NCBI RefSeq assembly: GCF_001542775.1
Contig: NZ_CP014145.1
Coordinates: 3,534,001-3,598,000 of the forward strand
DNA length: 64,000 nt
From: Microterricola viridarii
GTDB taxonomy: Bacteria; Actinomycetota; Actinomycetes; Actinomycetales; Microbacteriaceae
Reading direction: 5' to 3'
Numbering within the stretch: position 1 is the stretch's first letter; every line of letters starts with the position of its first letter. Position numbers and translations under genes: made by a program. Below the pieces are notes generated by a model. That model did no database searches and was not told the origin of the DNA. It was given only the letters and a program-made list of their open reading frames with translations. This document shows positions 1-8,100 of this stretch, piece after piece.

Positions 1-281
1 ACGAACCGACCACGGCCCTCGACGTCACCGTGCAGGCCGGCATCCTGCACCTGCTGCGCGACCTCGCCGACGAGCGCCAGCTCGCCGTGCTGCTGGTCAC
101 CCACGACCTCGGCGTGATGAGCGCGATCGCCGACGAGGTCTCGGTGATGCGCCACGGCGCCATCGTCGAGACCGGGCCGCGTGAGCAGATCTTCGGCGCC
201 CCGCAGCACGCCTACACCCGTGAACTGCTGGCGTCGCTGCCGAGCGCGCACGGCACCCTGATCGAGGAGGACGCGCGATGA
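1..281 (+). CDS. Peptide/nickel-type ABC transporter ATP-binding protein, 3' part
   Basis: The gene is cut by the left edge of the window. The visible reading frame opens in the Walker B region ([11 protein letters not shown], starting at base 3) and continues through the H-loop (VTHDLGV) and a C-terminal [13 protein letters not shown] stretch typical of OppD/DppD ATPases. The Walker A motif and LSGGQ signature must lie upstream. Its TGA overlaps the ATG of the next ATPase (ATGA), so the two are translationally coupled subunits of one peptide importer. The substrate cannot be read from this fragment. Family call is firm; specificity is unknown. Confidence 0.88.
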   Translation, partial: EPTTALDVTVQAGILHLLRDLADERQLAVLLVTHDLGVMSAIADEVSVMRHGAIVETGPREQIFGAPQHAYTRELLASLPSAHGTLIEEDAR

Positions 282-1120
282 GCGATCTGTTGACCGTCGA
301 AGACCTGGTCATCGAGTACCACGGCGCCTCGGTCGTGCGCGCCGTCGACGGCGTCTCGCTCTCGATCGCGCCCGGCGAGGTGCTCGCCCTGGTCGGCGAG
401 AGCGGCTGCGGCAAGTCCAGCCTGGCCCGCGCCGTCGTCGGCATGGAGAAGCCGCGCTCCGGCAGCGTGCAGTACCGCGGCCAGACCGTGCCGCTGCTCG
501 GCGTGCGGCGCCGGCCGATGAGCTTCACCTCGATCCAGATGGTGTTCCAAGACCCGAACTCCTCGCTGAACCCGCGTATCCGGGTCGGCGCCCAGATCGC
601 AGAGGGCATCCGTGCCGCCGTCGCCCGCGGCGAGGCCGGCTCCAAGCCGGAGGAGTGGCTGGAGCGGGTCGGCCTGCCGACCGCGATGGTCTCCCGTTAC
701 GCGCACGAGCTCTCCGGTGGGCAGCGCCAGCGCGTGGCGATCGCCCGTGCCCTGGCCGCCCGGCCGGACCTGCTCGTCGCCGACGAGCCGATCTCGGCGC
801 TGGATGCCTCCAGTCAGGCCTCCGTGGCCGACATGATGCGCCGGTTGGCCCTGGATGCCGGCGCCGGACTGCTGTTCATCTCGCACGACCTCGCCATCGT
901 GCGCCTGATTGCCGACCGCACCGTGGTCATGTACCGCGGCCAGATCGTCGAGTCTGGTGTCTCGGAGCGCATCTGGAACGACCCGATGCACCCGTACACG
1001 CAGGCGCTGCTCTCGGCCATCCCGGAACCGGACGGCCGCGGCATCCTGCCCGCAGCCCCTGCCGCCGAGGCGCCCGACGAGTGGCGCAGCGCCCTTCCGG
1101 CGGCACTCGACCGGGTCTAG
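278..1120 (+). CDS. Oligopeptide ABC transporter ATP-binding protein (OppF/DppF type)
   Basis: A cytoplasmic ATPase of 280 residues that would power peptide uptake. Walker [10 protein letters not shown] lies at residues 40-48, the Q-loop FQDP near 90, signature LSGGQ at 145-149, Walker B LLVADEP at 165-171 and the H-loop His at 203. The C-terminal [14 protein letters not shown] matches the oligopeptide-transporter C-terminal domain (oligo_HPY family). The start ATG overlaps the stop of the preceding ATPase by 4 bp. It is the last gene of its operon and is followed directly by a strong hairpin terminator. The peptide specificity cannot be inferred because permease and binding protein lie outside the window. 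Confidence 0.93.
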   Translation: MSDLLTVEDLVIEYHGASVVRAVDGVSLSIAPGEVLALVGESGCGKSSLARAVVGMEKPRSGSVQYRGQTVPLLGVRRRPMSFTSIQMVFQDPNSSLNPRIRVGAQIAEGIRAAVARGEAGSKPEEWLERVGLPTAMVSRYAHELSGGQRQRVAIARALAARPDLLVADEPISALDASSQASVADMMRRLALDAGAGLLFISHDLAIVRLIADRTVVMYRGQIVESGVSERIWNDPMHPYTQALLSAIPEPDGRGILPAAPAAEAPDEWRSALPAALDRV

Positions 1121-1122
1121 CG

Positions 1123-1196
1123 CCACAAAAAACAGGACCACAGCCCCGCGGAGCTCATATACGAGCCAGTGGAGCTGTGGTCCTGTTTTTTTGTGG
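1123..1196. terminator. Bidirectional hairpin terminator
   Basis: Inverted repeat with arms of 22 and 23 bases (1123-1144 and 1174-1196) differing only by one extra T. The A6 run in one arm and T7 run in the other give a U-tract in both directions. It sits between convergent genes (the ABC ATPase and the HAD phosphatase), so it can end transcription from both sides. Confidence 0.88.
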
Positions 1197-1216
1197 CTGG
1201 GTAGGGCTGGGTGGGG

Positions 1217-2014
1217 CTAGAGCGCGGACTCGCGCGGCTCGGAGTAGACCAGCTCGTGCACACCGGAGAGGATCTCGTCCGGGCGGAACGGGTAGCGGGC
1301 GATCTCGGCGTCGTCGCTGATGCCGGTCAGCACCAGGATCGTGTGCAGCCCTGCCTCGATGCCGGCGACGATGTCGGTGTCCATGCGGTCACCGATCATG
1401 GCCGTGTTCTCGGAGTGCGCGCCGATCTTGTTCATCGCCGAGCGGAACATCATCGGGTTCGGCTTGCCCACGATGTAGGGCTCCCGGCCGGTCGCCTTCG
1501 TGATGAGGGCGGCGATGGCGCCGGTGGCGGGCATCGGGCCGTCGGTGCTCGGGCCGGTGGCGTCCGGGTTGGTGGCGATGAAGCGGGCGCCGCCGACGAT
1601 CAGGCGGATCGCCTTGGTGATCGCCTCGAACGAGTAGTTGCGGGTCTCGCCCACGACGACGTAGTCCGGGTTCGTCTCGGTCATGATGAAGCCGGCCTCG
1701 TGCAGGGCGGTGGTCAGGCCCGCCTCGCCAATGACGAAGGCGCTGCCGCCGGGGCTCTGCGACTTGAGGAACGCTGCGGTGGCCAGCGCGCTGGTCCAGA
1801 TCGCCTCTTCCGGCACGTTGAGGCCAGAGGCGCGCAGCCGGGCGCTCAGGTCGCGCGGGGTGAAGATGGAGTTGTTGGTGAGCACCAGGTAGGGGTTGCC
1901 CTCACTGCGCCACTGCTCGAGCAGCTCGGCTGCACCCGGCAGCGGAACATTCTCGTGCACCAGCACCCCATCCATATCGGTGAGCCAGCATTCGATTTCA
2001 TCGCGACGTGCCAT
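1217..2014 (-). CDS. HAD-IIA family phosphatase (NagD-like)
   Basis: Haloacid dehalogenase-type hydrolase of 265 residues, probably a sugar- or nucleotide-phosphate phosphatase. Motif I is DMDGVL near residue 14, motif II LTNNS, motif III GKPNP and motif [10 protein letters not shown], with the C2 cap between II and III that defines subfamily IIA. Two ATGs are possible. The one at 2014 is preferred because GAAGGAAGG then lies six bases upstream, whereas for the ATG at 2020 it abuts the codon. A -10 element TAGGCT (2037-2042, minus strand) precedes it. The physiological substrate is not predictable from the sequence. Confidence 0.88.
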   Translation of the reverse strand: MARRDEIECWLTDMDGVLVHENVPLPGAAELLEQWRSEGNPYLVLTNNSIFTPRDLSARLRASGLNVPEEAIWTSALATAAFLKSQSPGGSAFVIGEAGLTTALHEAGFIMTETNPDYVVVGETRNYSFEAITKAIRLIVGGARFIATNPDATGPSTDGPMPATGAIAALITKATGREPYIVGKPNPMMFRSAMNKIGAHSENTAMIGDRMDTDIVAGIEAGLHTILVLTGISDDAEIARYPFRPDEILSGVHELVYSEPRESAL

Positions 2015-2036
2015 GAGCATCCTTCCTTCGGAACCC

Positions 2037-2042
2037 AGCCTA
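2037..2042 (-). promoter_or_regulatory. -10 element for the HAD phosphatase gene
   Basis: TAGGCT on the minus strand, about 22 bases upstream of the preferred ATG at 2014, which leaves room for a short leader with the GAAGGAAGG ribosome site. No convincing -35 was identified. Confidence 0.5.
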
Positions 2043-2115
2043 GGGCGGAAGGGGAGTGTGCATGTTACGGCAGGGCGTCCGGGGGGTTTCGTCCAGCCCA
2101 GCCCCAGGTTTCCGG

Positions 2116-2757
2116 CTAGGCGCTGACCCAGATGCTGCCGAGCGCCTCGGCCGACAGGGAGAGGGGGCGCCCGTCCGGCAGCAGCACGCCGGCATCCGCC
2201 CGCTCGAGCACGGTGTCGAGCCCGATGCCGTGCTCGGTGAGCAGCCGCAGCACCGCCGGATCACGGTCGCTGATGCGCACGACGGCGCCGCGGTGGCCGG
2301 GGGCCGCCTGCGCGAGCAGCACGGTGTCCGGGCGCAGCAGGCTGCCGTCAGCGGCGGGGATCGGGTCGCCGTGCGGGTCGCGCCGCGGGTGCCCGAGCCG
2401 GGCATCGATCGCCGTGAGCAGGCGGTCGCTGAGCGCGTGCTCCAGCACCTCGGCCTCGTCGTGCACGGCGTCCCAGGTGTAGCCCATCTCGTTCACGAGC
2501 CAGGTCTCGATCAGCCGGTGCCGGCGCACCACGCCGAGCGCCCGCGTCGTACCGAGCTCGTTCAGTCGCACCGCGCCGTAGGGCACGTGCGTGACGAGGC
2601 CCAGCGCCGCCAGCTTCTTGACCATCTCGGTGACCGAGCTCGGCGCGATGCCGAGCTTGCCGGCCAGCGCGGAGGGCGTGATCGGCTCCGGCTGCCATTC
2701 GGTGTGCGCGTAGATGGTCTTGAGGTAATCCTCGATGGCGGGGGTCGTGGCAGTCAT
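2116..2757 (-). CDS. mntR: DtxR/MntR-family metal-dependent transcriptional regulator
   Basis: Metal-sensing repressor of 213 residues. The N-terminal winged helix (residues 7-65) contains the recognition segment around [18 protein letters not shown]. The dimerisation/metal region holds the family's [13 protein letters not shown] stretch near residue 100, and the C-terminal third is an SH3/FeoA-like domain. It begins 10 bp after the Nramp transporter stop with TGGAG upstream of its ATG, so both are one operon. A manganese role is inferred from that partner; a ferrous-iron (IdeR-like) role is the alternative. Two perfect or near-perfect TTTTAGG-N4-CCTAAAA palindromes at the transporter start are its probable targets, giving negative autoregulation. 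Confidence 0.9.
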   Translation of the reverse strand: MTATTPAIEDYLKTIYAHTEWQPEPITPSALAGKLGIAPSSVTEMVKKLAALGLVTHVPYGAVRLNELGTTRALGVVRRHRLIETWLVNEMGYTWDAVHDEAEVLEHALSDRLLTAIDARLGHPRRDPHGDPIPAADGSLLRPDTVLLAQAAPGHRGAVVRISDRDPAVLRLLTEHGIGLDTVLERADAGVLLPDGRPLSLSAEALGSIWVSA

Positions 2758-2767
2758 CGGCTCCAGA

Positions 2768-4087
2768 CTATCCGCCGAACAGCAGCACCAGCAGGGTGAC
2801 GTTGAGGGCGATGAGCAGCACGGATGCCACGGCGCCAGCCGCGGTCGTCATCCAGCGGTTGCGGTACTCGCCGAGCACGCCCGCCTTCGCCGTCAGCCAG
2901 ACCAACGGCACCAGTGCGAACGGGATGCCGAACGACAGCACCACCTGGCTGAGCACGAGCGCCTGCGTCGGGTCGAAGCCGCTGCCGAGGATCAGCAGCG
3001 CGGGAATCAGCGTCACGAGCCGGCGCGCCAGCAGCGGCACCCGCACGTGCAGCAGGCCGTGCATGATCTCAGCACCGGCGTAGGCGCCGACCGAGGTGGA
3101 CGCCAGCCCGGAGGCGAGCAGCCCGACCGCGAACAGCGTCGCGACGACGGCGCCCATCGAGTCGTGCAGCGCGGCATAGGCGCCCTCGAGGCTGTCGGTG
3201 CCGGCGACGCCCTGCAGGTTCGCGGCGGCGAGCAGCAGGATGGCGAGGTTCACGCTGCCGGCGATGGCCATGGCGATCGAGACGTCCCAGCGGGTGGCGG
3301 TGAGCAGACGCCGGGTGGTGAGGCCGGATGCCCGCACCTCGAAACGGTCGCGAGCCAGCGCCGAGTGGGCATAGATGGCGTGCGGCATGATCGTCGCGCC
3401 GAGGATCGAGGCGGCCAGCAGCACCGAGTTGGTGCCCTCGAAGCGGGGGATCAGGCCGTCCAGCACGCTGCCGGCATCCGGCGGGCTGATGAACACGCCG
3501 GCGCTGAAACCGATCGCGATGATGGCGAGCAGGCTGATGATCACCCGCTCGAACACCCGCGGGCCGCGCCGGGTCTGCACGGCCAGCATCACCATCGACA
3601 CCGTGCCGGTGATGACGCCGCCCCAGATCAGCGGCAGGTTGAACAGCAGGTTGAGGGCGACGGCACCGCCGATGATCTCGGCCAGGTCGGTGGCCATGGC
3701 CACGAGCTCCGCCTGCAGCCAGTAGCCGCGGCGGGCGTGGCGGTTGCGGATGCCGCTGCCGAGCAGCTGCGGAAGGCTCTTGCCCGTGACGATGCCGAGC
3801 TTGGCCGAGAGGTACTGGATCAGCCAGGCCATCACGTTGCCGGCGACGACCACCCAGACCAGCAGGTAGCCGTACTCGGCACCGGCGGTCATGTTGCTGG
3901 CGACGTTGCCCGGGTCGAGGTAGGCGACCCCGGCGACGAGGGCGGGCCCGAGCAGCCAGAGAATGCGGTGCTGCCCGGCACGGCCGGGGCGTGGGGGAGC
4001 GGCCGGCCCGCCCAGAGGGGCGCGCGGCGTCGTCTGGGCGATCGGGGTCACCGGCTCGCGCTGCTCATCGTCGAGAATTTTAGGCAT
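2768..4087 (-). CDS. mntH: Nramp family divalent metal (Mn2+) transporter MntH
   Basis: Proton-coupled manganese/iron importer in the cytoplasmic membrane, 439 residues from the chosen start. The metal-site motifs of the Nramp family are present: DPGN at residues 58-61 in TM1 and MPH at 235-237 in TM6, with about 11 hydrophobic segments. The first 40 residues are a hydrophilic tail. I chose ATG 4087 because TATCTT ends six bases upstream, the geometry of a leaderless transcript. An in-frame GTG at 4114, with AGGAGG 11 bases upstream, is the alternative and would add nine residues. Both candidate starts lie inside the operator palindromes. mntR follows in the same operon. Confidence 0.92.
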   Translation of the reverse strand: MPKILDDEQREPVTPIAQTTPRAPLGGPAAPPRPGRAGQHRILWLLGPALVAGVAYLDPGNVASNMTAGAEYGYLLVWVVVAGNVMAWLIQYLSAKLGIVTGKSLPQLLGSGIRNRHARRGYWLQAELVAMATDLAEIIGGAVALNLLFNLPLIWGGVITGTVSMVMLAVQTRRGPRVFERVIISLLAIIAIGFSAGVFISPPDAGSVLDGLIPRFEGTNSVLLAASILGATIMPHAIYAHSALARDRFEVRASGLTTRRLLTATRWDVSIAMAIAGSVNLAILLLAAANLQGVAGTDSLEGAYAALHDSMGAVVATLFAVGLLASGLASTSVGAYAGAEIMHGLLHVRVPLLARRLVTLIPALLILGSGFDPTQALVLSQVVLSFGIPFALVPLVWLTAKAGVLGEYRNRWMTTAAGAVASVLLIALNVTLLVLLFGG

Positions 4088-4095
4088 GCCTAAAA
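4078..4095. promoter_or_regulatory. MntR/DtxR-type operator 1 (perfect palindrome)
   Basis: TTTTAGGCATGCCTAAAA is a perfect 18-bp palindrome that contains the mntH ATG. It resembles DtxR/IdeR/MntR boxes (TTAGG...CCTAA). Its position over the start codon would let the regulator block RNA polymerase at the transcription start. Confidence 0.85.
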
Positions 4096-4099
4096 GATA
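4094..4099 (-). promoter_or_regulatory. Leaderless-type -10 element of mntH
   Basis: TATCTT on the minus strand followed by six bases and the ATG at 4087. It lies between and partly overlaps the two operator palindromes. Confidence 0.6.
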
Positions 4100-4104
4100 G
4101 CAAT

Positions 4105-4122
4105 TTTTAGGCACCCCTAAAA
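4105..4122. promoter_or_regulatory. MntR/DtxR-type operator 2
   Basis: TTTTAGGCACCCCTAAAA has the same seven-base arms as operator 1 with a different four-base centre. The centres are 27 bp apart. The segment between the boxes carries the TATCTT -10 element, so the pair brackets the promoter. Confidence 0.82.
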
Positions 4123-4214
4123 GTCCCTCCTGGGTGTGCTCACGTGCGATGGCTGCGGGCGCGTGCGGCTCGGAGTCCGCCTGCGGGGCGGCTGGGGGAG
4201 GGGCGGCGGCGAAG

Positions 4215-4220
4215 TAGCCT
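4215..4220 (+). promoter_or_regulatory. Leaderless-type -10 element of the SpoU methylase gene
   Basis: TAGCCT is followed by six bases and then the GTG start at 4227. No Shine-Dalgarno sequence precedes the start, as expected for a leaderless message. Confidence 0.55.
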
Positions 4221-4226
4221 TGTGGG

Positions 4227-4919
4227 GTGAGTGAGCAGACGCAGGGTGACGGAACCGAGCCCCGGAGTGAGGCCGCCGAGGCGACCCCGACCGTCGAGCT
4301 GAGCACCTGGGGCGTCGGCCCGTGGCCGGGCGGCCGCGAGGAATGGCCGGACGAGGATCACTACGACCCCGAGCTGCTCGAGCACGGCGACACCCGCAAC
4401 GTCATCGACCGCTACCGCTACTGGCGGATGGAGGCCATCGTGGCCGACCTCGATGAGCACCGGCATCCGTTCCACGTCGCCATCGAGAACTGGCAGCACG
4501 ACATGAACATCGGATCGATCGTGCGCAGCGCCAATGCCTTCGCCGCCGACACTGTGCACATCGTCGGCCGCCGCCGCTGGAACAAGCGCGGCGCCATGGT
4601 CACCGACCGCTACCAGCACGTGCTGCACCACAGCACCGTCGATGAGCTCGTCGAGTGGGCCACGGAGCAGAACCTGCCGATCATCGCGATCGACAACGTG
4701 CCCGGGTGTGTCAAGATTGAGACCTTCACATGGCCGGAGCGCTGCCTCATGCTGTTCGGCCAGGAGGGTCCTGGACTCTCGCCGGAGGCGCTCGCCGCGG
4801 CCGACGCCGTCGTCGAGATCACCCAGTTCGGATCGACCCGCTCGATCAACGCGAGCGCGGCGGCCGCCGTCACGATGCACTCGTGGGTGATGCAGCACGT
4901 GGCTTTCGCGGCGAACTAG
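4227..4919 (+). CDS. TrmH/SpoU family RNA 2'-O-methyltransferase
   Basis: SAM-dependent ribose methylase of tRNA or rRNA, 230 residues. The three SPOUT motifs are clear: motif 1 NIGSIVRSANAF near residue 95, motif 2 LMLFGQEGPGLS near 175 and motif 3 TRSINASAAAAV near 205, which form the trefoil-knot SAM site. The N-terminal 60 residues are acidic and poorly conserved, and there is no separate substrate-binding domain, so the target nucleotide cannot be named. The GTG start agrees with a -10 element six bases upstream. It stands alone, divergent from mntH. Confidence 0.9.
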   Translation: MSEQTQGDGTEPRSEAAEATPTVELSTWGVGPWPGGREEWPDEDHYDPELLEHGDTRNVIDRYRYWRMEAIVADLDEHRHPFHVAIENWQHDMNIGSIVRSANAFAADTVHIVGRRRWNKRGAMVTDRYQHVLHHSTVDELVEWATEQNLPIIAIDNVPGCVKIETFTWPERCLMLFGQEGPGLSPEALAAADAVVEITQFGSTRSINASAAAAVTMHSWVMQHVAFAAN

Positions 4920-5141
4920 GGCCCGCGGCCCGATCGACGAGATGCCGCCACCCGTTCAGGGTACACAGGGTGATTGTCGGGGTGAATTCAGTCCTCATTA
5001 GGGGGGACAATTTGGGGTACGCGGCCTCGGCTGCGAGTCTGGAACGGTAGCCCGCCTTAGCTATGCACGTGCGCGAGATTCTCGGTTAGAGAGCGCGCGT
5101 GCCCGGGCTGCACACCCGATCCGCCGCCCCGAGGGATGCCC
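4920..5141 (+). promoter_or_regulatory. Leader region of the giant surface protein gene
   Basis: A gene-free stretch before the surface protein. It contains a possible 5'-UTR hairpin at about 5065-5102, where GCAC, GCGCG and TCTC segments have complementary partners around GGTTA. The ribosome site GAGGG is at 5131-5135. I could not identify a convincing -35/-10 pair, so the promoter position is unknown. Confidence 0.3.
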
Positions 5142-8100
5142 ATGCCTTTTCCACGTTTTCGATCCAGCGCGCCCGCACACCGTGCACCGCGTCGACGCTT
5201 CCTCGGGCACACCCGTGTGGCTTCCTTCGCCGCCGCACTGGTCTCGGTCGTCGCGCTGGTCGCCGGCGGCCTCGTCATGCCCTCGCTGACGAACGCGGCA
5301 GAGATGGACGCCACCGTTGAGGTCATCAAATCGATCGAGGGTGAGACCGGCGTGCCGGAGTACTCGCCAGGCGACGACTTCGTCTACGAGCTGAAGGTCT
5401 CCTGCTCGAGCACCGTGAGCGACTTCTGCCAGGAGGCGTCGCTCAGCGACGCCGTCCCGGCTCCACTGGTCGTGCAGAGCGTGAGCGTTGTCGGCCTGCA
5501 AACCGGGTACTACGCCGACCGCAGTTCCGGCAACAGTGTGCTGATCGACTTCACCCGCCAGAACGCCGAGGGCGACAGTGGCCTCGTCTCCGGCACCTCC
5601 GGCCTCACCATCCTTGTCTCGGTCCGGATCCCCGCCGATGTGTCGGCCGACTTCGCCGGCGTCATCTCCAACACGGCGCACATGACCGCCAACAACGCGC
5701 CGGCAGACCAGAGCACGGCGGACGCAACGCTCAACGTCAGCAAGACGCTCGACGTCGCGGTGAGCAAATCGGCGAAGCCGACGGCCGCTCTTCCCGCGGC
5801 CCCCGGCCTGCCCGTCGAGTTCACCATCGGCGCGGCGAACAAGTCCAACCACTCCGTCGACAGCCTGACGCTGACCGACCCGGGTGCAGGCAGCACCAAC
5901 TTCGGGTACCTCGACTTCACCGGTGTTTCATCCATCGCCGGCCCGACCGGTGCTGACACCGTGCTGATTGAGTGGCTGGATGACGCAGGCGACTGGCAGA
6001 CGCTGGCCGCCGCCGGCCCGATCCCCGGCGACACGTCCGCACTGTTCGACGGGGTTGACCTCGCCACCGTCAAGGGCACCCGGTTCACCTTCACCAGCTC
6101 GTCCGGCAAGCTGCCGGTCACACCCGCAGACGGCGCGGCCGCGATCGTGCTCGGCTACGCGACCAACGACGACGTCAAGGCGCTCGCCCCCAACGTTCCG
6201 CTCACGATCACCAACGTGGTTGATGCGACGGTCACCGACGAGGGTGCCTCCGCCACCAAGCAGGCTCCCGCAACCGTTGCCGTGCTGAACACCCCGCCCT
6301 CGGTGACGGTCGAGAAGAGCTTCGCTCGCACCGCGATCATGCCGGGCAGCTCCACCACCGCCACGCTGCGCGCCACCAGCACCGGCAAGACCGTCACGAC
6401 GATGACCGTGGCAGAGCCCGGCGCGAGCGGCCTCACCCTCGCCGAGCAGGGCCTGAATTTCGACGGATTCGTCGCCGCCGACATCGAGTGGCCGGCCGGC
6501 GCGAGCACGGCCGAGATCACGTATCTCTACGCCGACGGCAGCTCCAGCGCGCCGCTGGCCACCAGCACCACCGACTCGCTCCCCGCATCGCCCGCCGGCA
6601 CCGTCGTCGGGTTCAGCGTCACGTTCACCGGCTCGATGGACCAGGGTGAATACGCCGTCATGCCGTTCGGTGTGACCGCGCAGCCGCTGCCGGCAGACGC
6701 TCTCGTCGATGTCACGGCCACCAACATCGTCGACGCCGAGGTTGTCGACGCAGAGGGCCAGAGCGCCGACGACTCCGCCGCCGCCGACCTGGCTCGCCAG
6801 GTCAAGCGCGTGAACACCGAGATCTCCAAGAACATCGTCAAGGGCGAGCTCTGGGGCACCCCCGGATCCAGCACCCTGATATCGCTGCCCTCGAAGGTGA
6901 CCCCGGATGACGGCACCGCGACCGGCTCCACCATCGGAGCGGAGTCGCTCGTGGTCAGCGACCCGGCCGTGGCCGTGGCCGGCGACGCGCCGACTGCATT
7001 CTGGAACAATTTCGACCTCAAGGAGATCACCGCGGTCGACGTGCCCGTCTCCGCAACGATGACGCCGGAATACTGGGATGGATCCACCTGGAAGACGCTG
7101 CCCGGCGTCTTCCCACTGCCGGTGCCGGCCGGAACCTCCGGCTGGAGCTACACGCCGAGCGCTGCGCTGAAAGAACAACTGCAGGGCATCCGGTTCGTGT
7201 TCGAGCCAGCGGTGGCCGGCAAGCTCCTCGAGCCCGGCTTCAACGTGCTGCCTTATTTCAAGGTGGCGCTGCGCGACCAGCTCCGCGACGGCAGTGGATC
7301 CACACGCCCGATCGGTGTGCCGGTCACCATTGAGAACGAGGCAAGCAGCACCGCGAGCAACCCGAACGCCGTCGTTCCGGTTGTGACCGACACGGCAACA
7401 GATGCGATCGTGCTGAAGCCGTTCGGCAATGACGGAGTGGGCCCGAATCACGGACCCGACCTGGTTGAGAAGGCGTGGGACAAGGACGAGCTCATCGCGC
7501 AGTCCGATGACACCTCCACCGTGCGCCTCAGCTGGGGCACTCAGGACTTCCCCTTCGACACCATCACAGTCACCGATCCCGCGAGCGTCGGCGAACTCGG
7601 CAGCGTCGTCACCTCGGTGTACGACGCATTCAACGTCACGCGCATCAACCCGATGACCGACCAGTGGATGAAGTTCGACAAGGTCGTCGCCGAGCGCTAC
7701 AGCGACGCCAGCGACACCTGGGTGCCGCTCGGCGTGTGCACCGCCGCCGCCCCGTGCGTCGGCTCCTTCCCCGGCTACGACTTCACCGAGGCTGAGCAGC
7801 TGGACACCCTCGGCGTGCGGTTCACCTTCGCGGAGCGCGCCGACCGCGCCACCGTCATCCGGGCGATGGACGACCCCGAGGTCGGCTCCGGTGTCGCGGC
7901 ATCCACCGGCCGCAGCCGCACCATCGACCTCGTGATGCAGCTGCGCACCCACCTGCGCTCCACACCGACCACAGCGGTGCTCGGCGACACGCACGGTTCG
8001 ATGTACAACTCGACAGACCCCGCCACCGTGGTGAACACCGTCGACGCCACGGGTGTCTCCGGCAGCTACACGCACAGCTCGACGGACGACGACGAGATCG

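Noticed and set aside
2735..4093. 452-residue plus-strand frame opposite mntH
   Set aside because: His/Gln/Arg/Gly-rich shadow of the Nramp gene; the minus-strand frame has clear DPGN and MPH motifs.
5065..5102. Riboswitch in the leader of the surface protein gene
   Set aside because: Only one imperfect hairpin is visible; no known aptamer core and no ligand-related gene, so it is listed only as leader structure.
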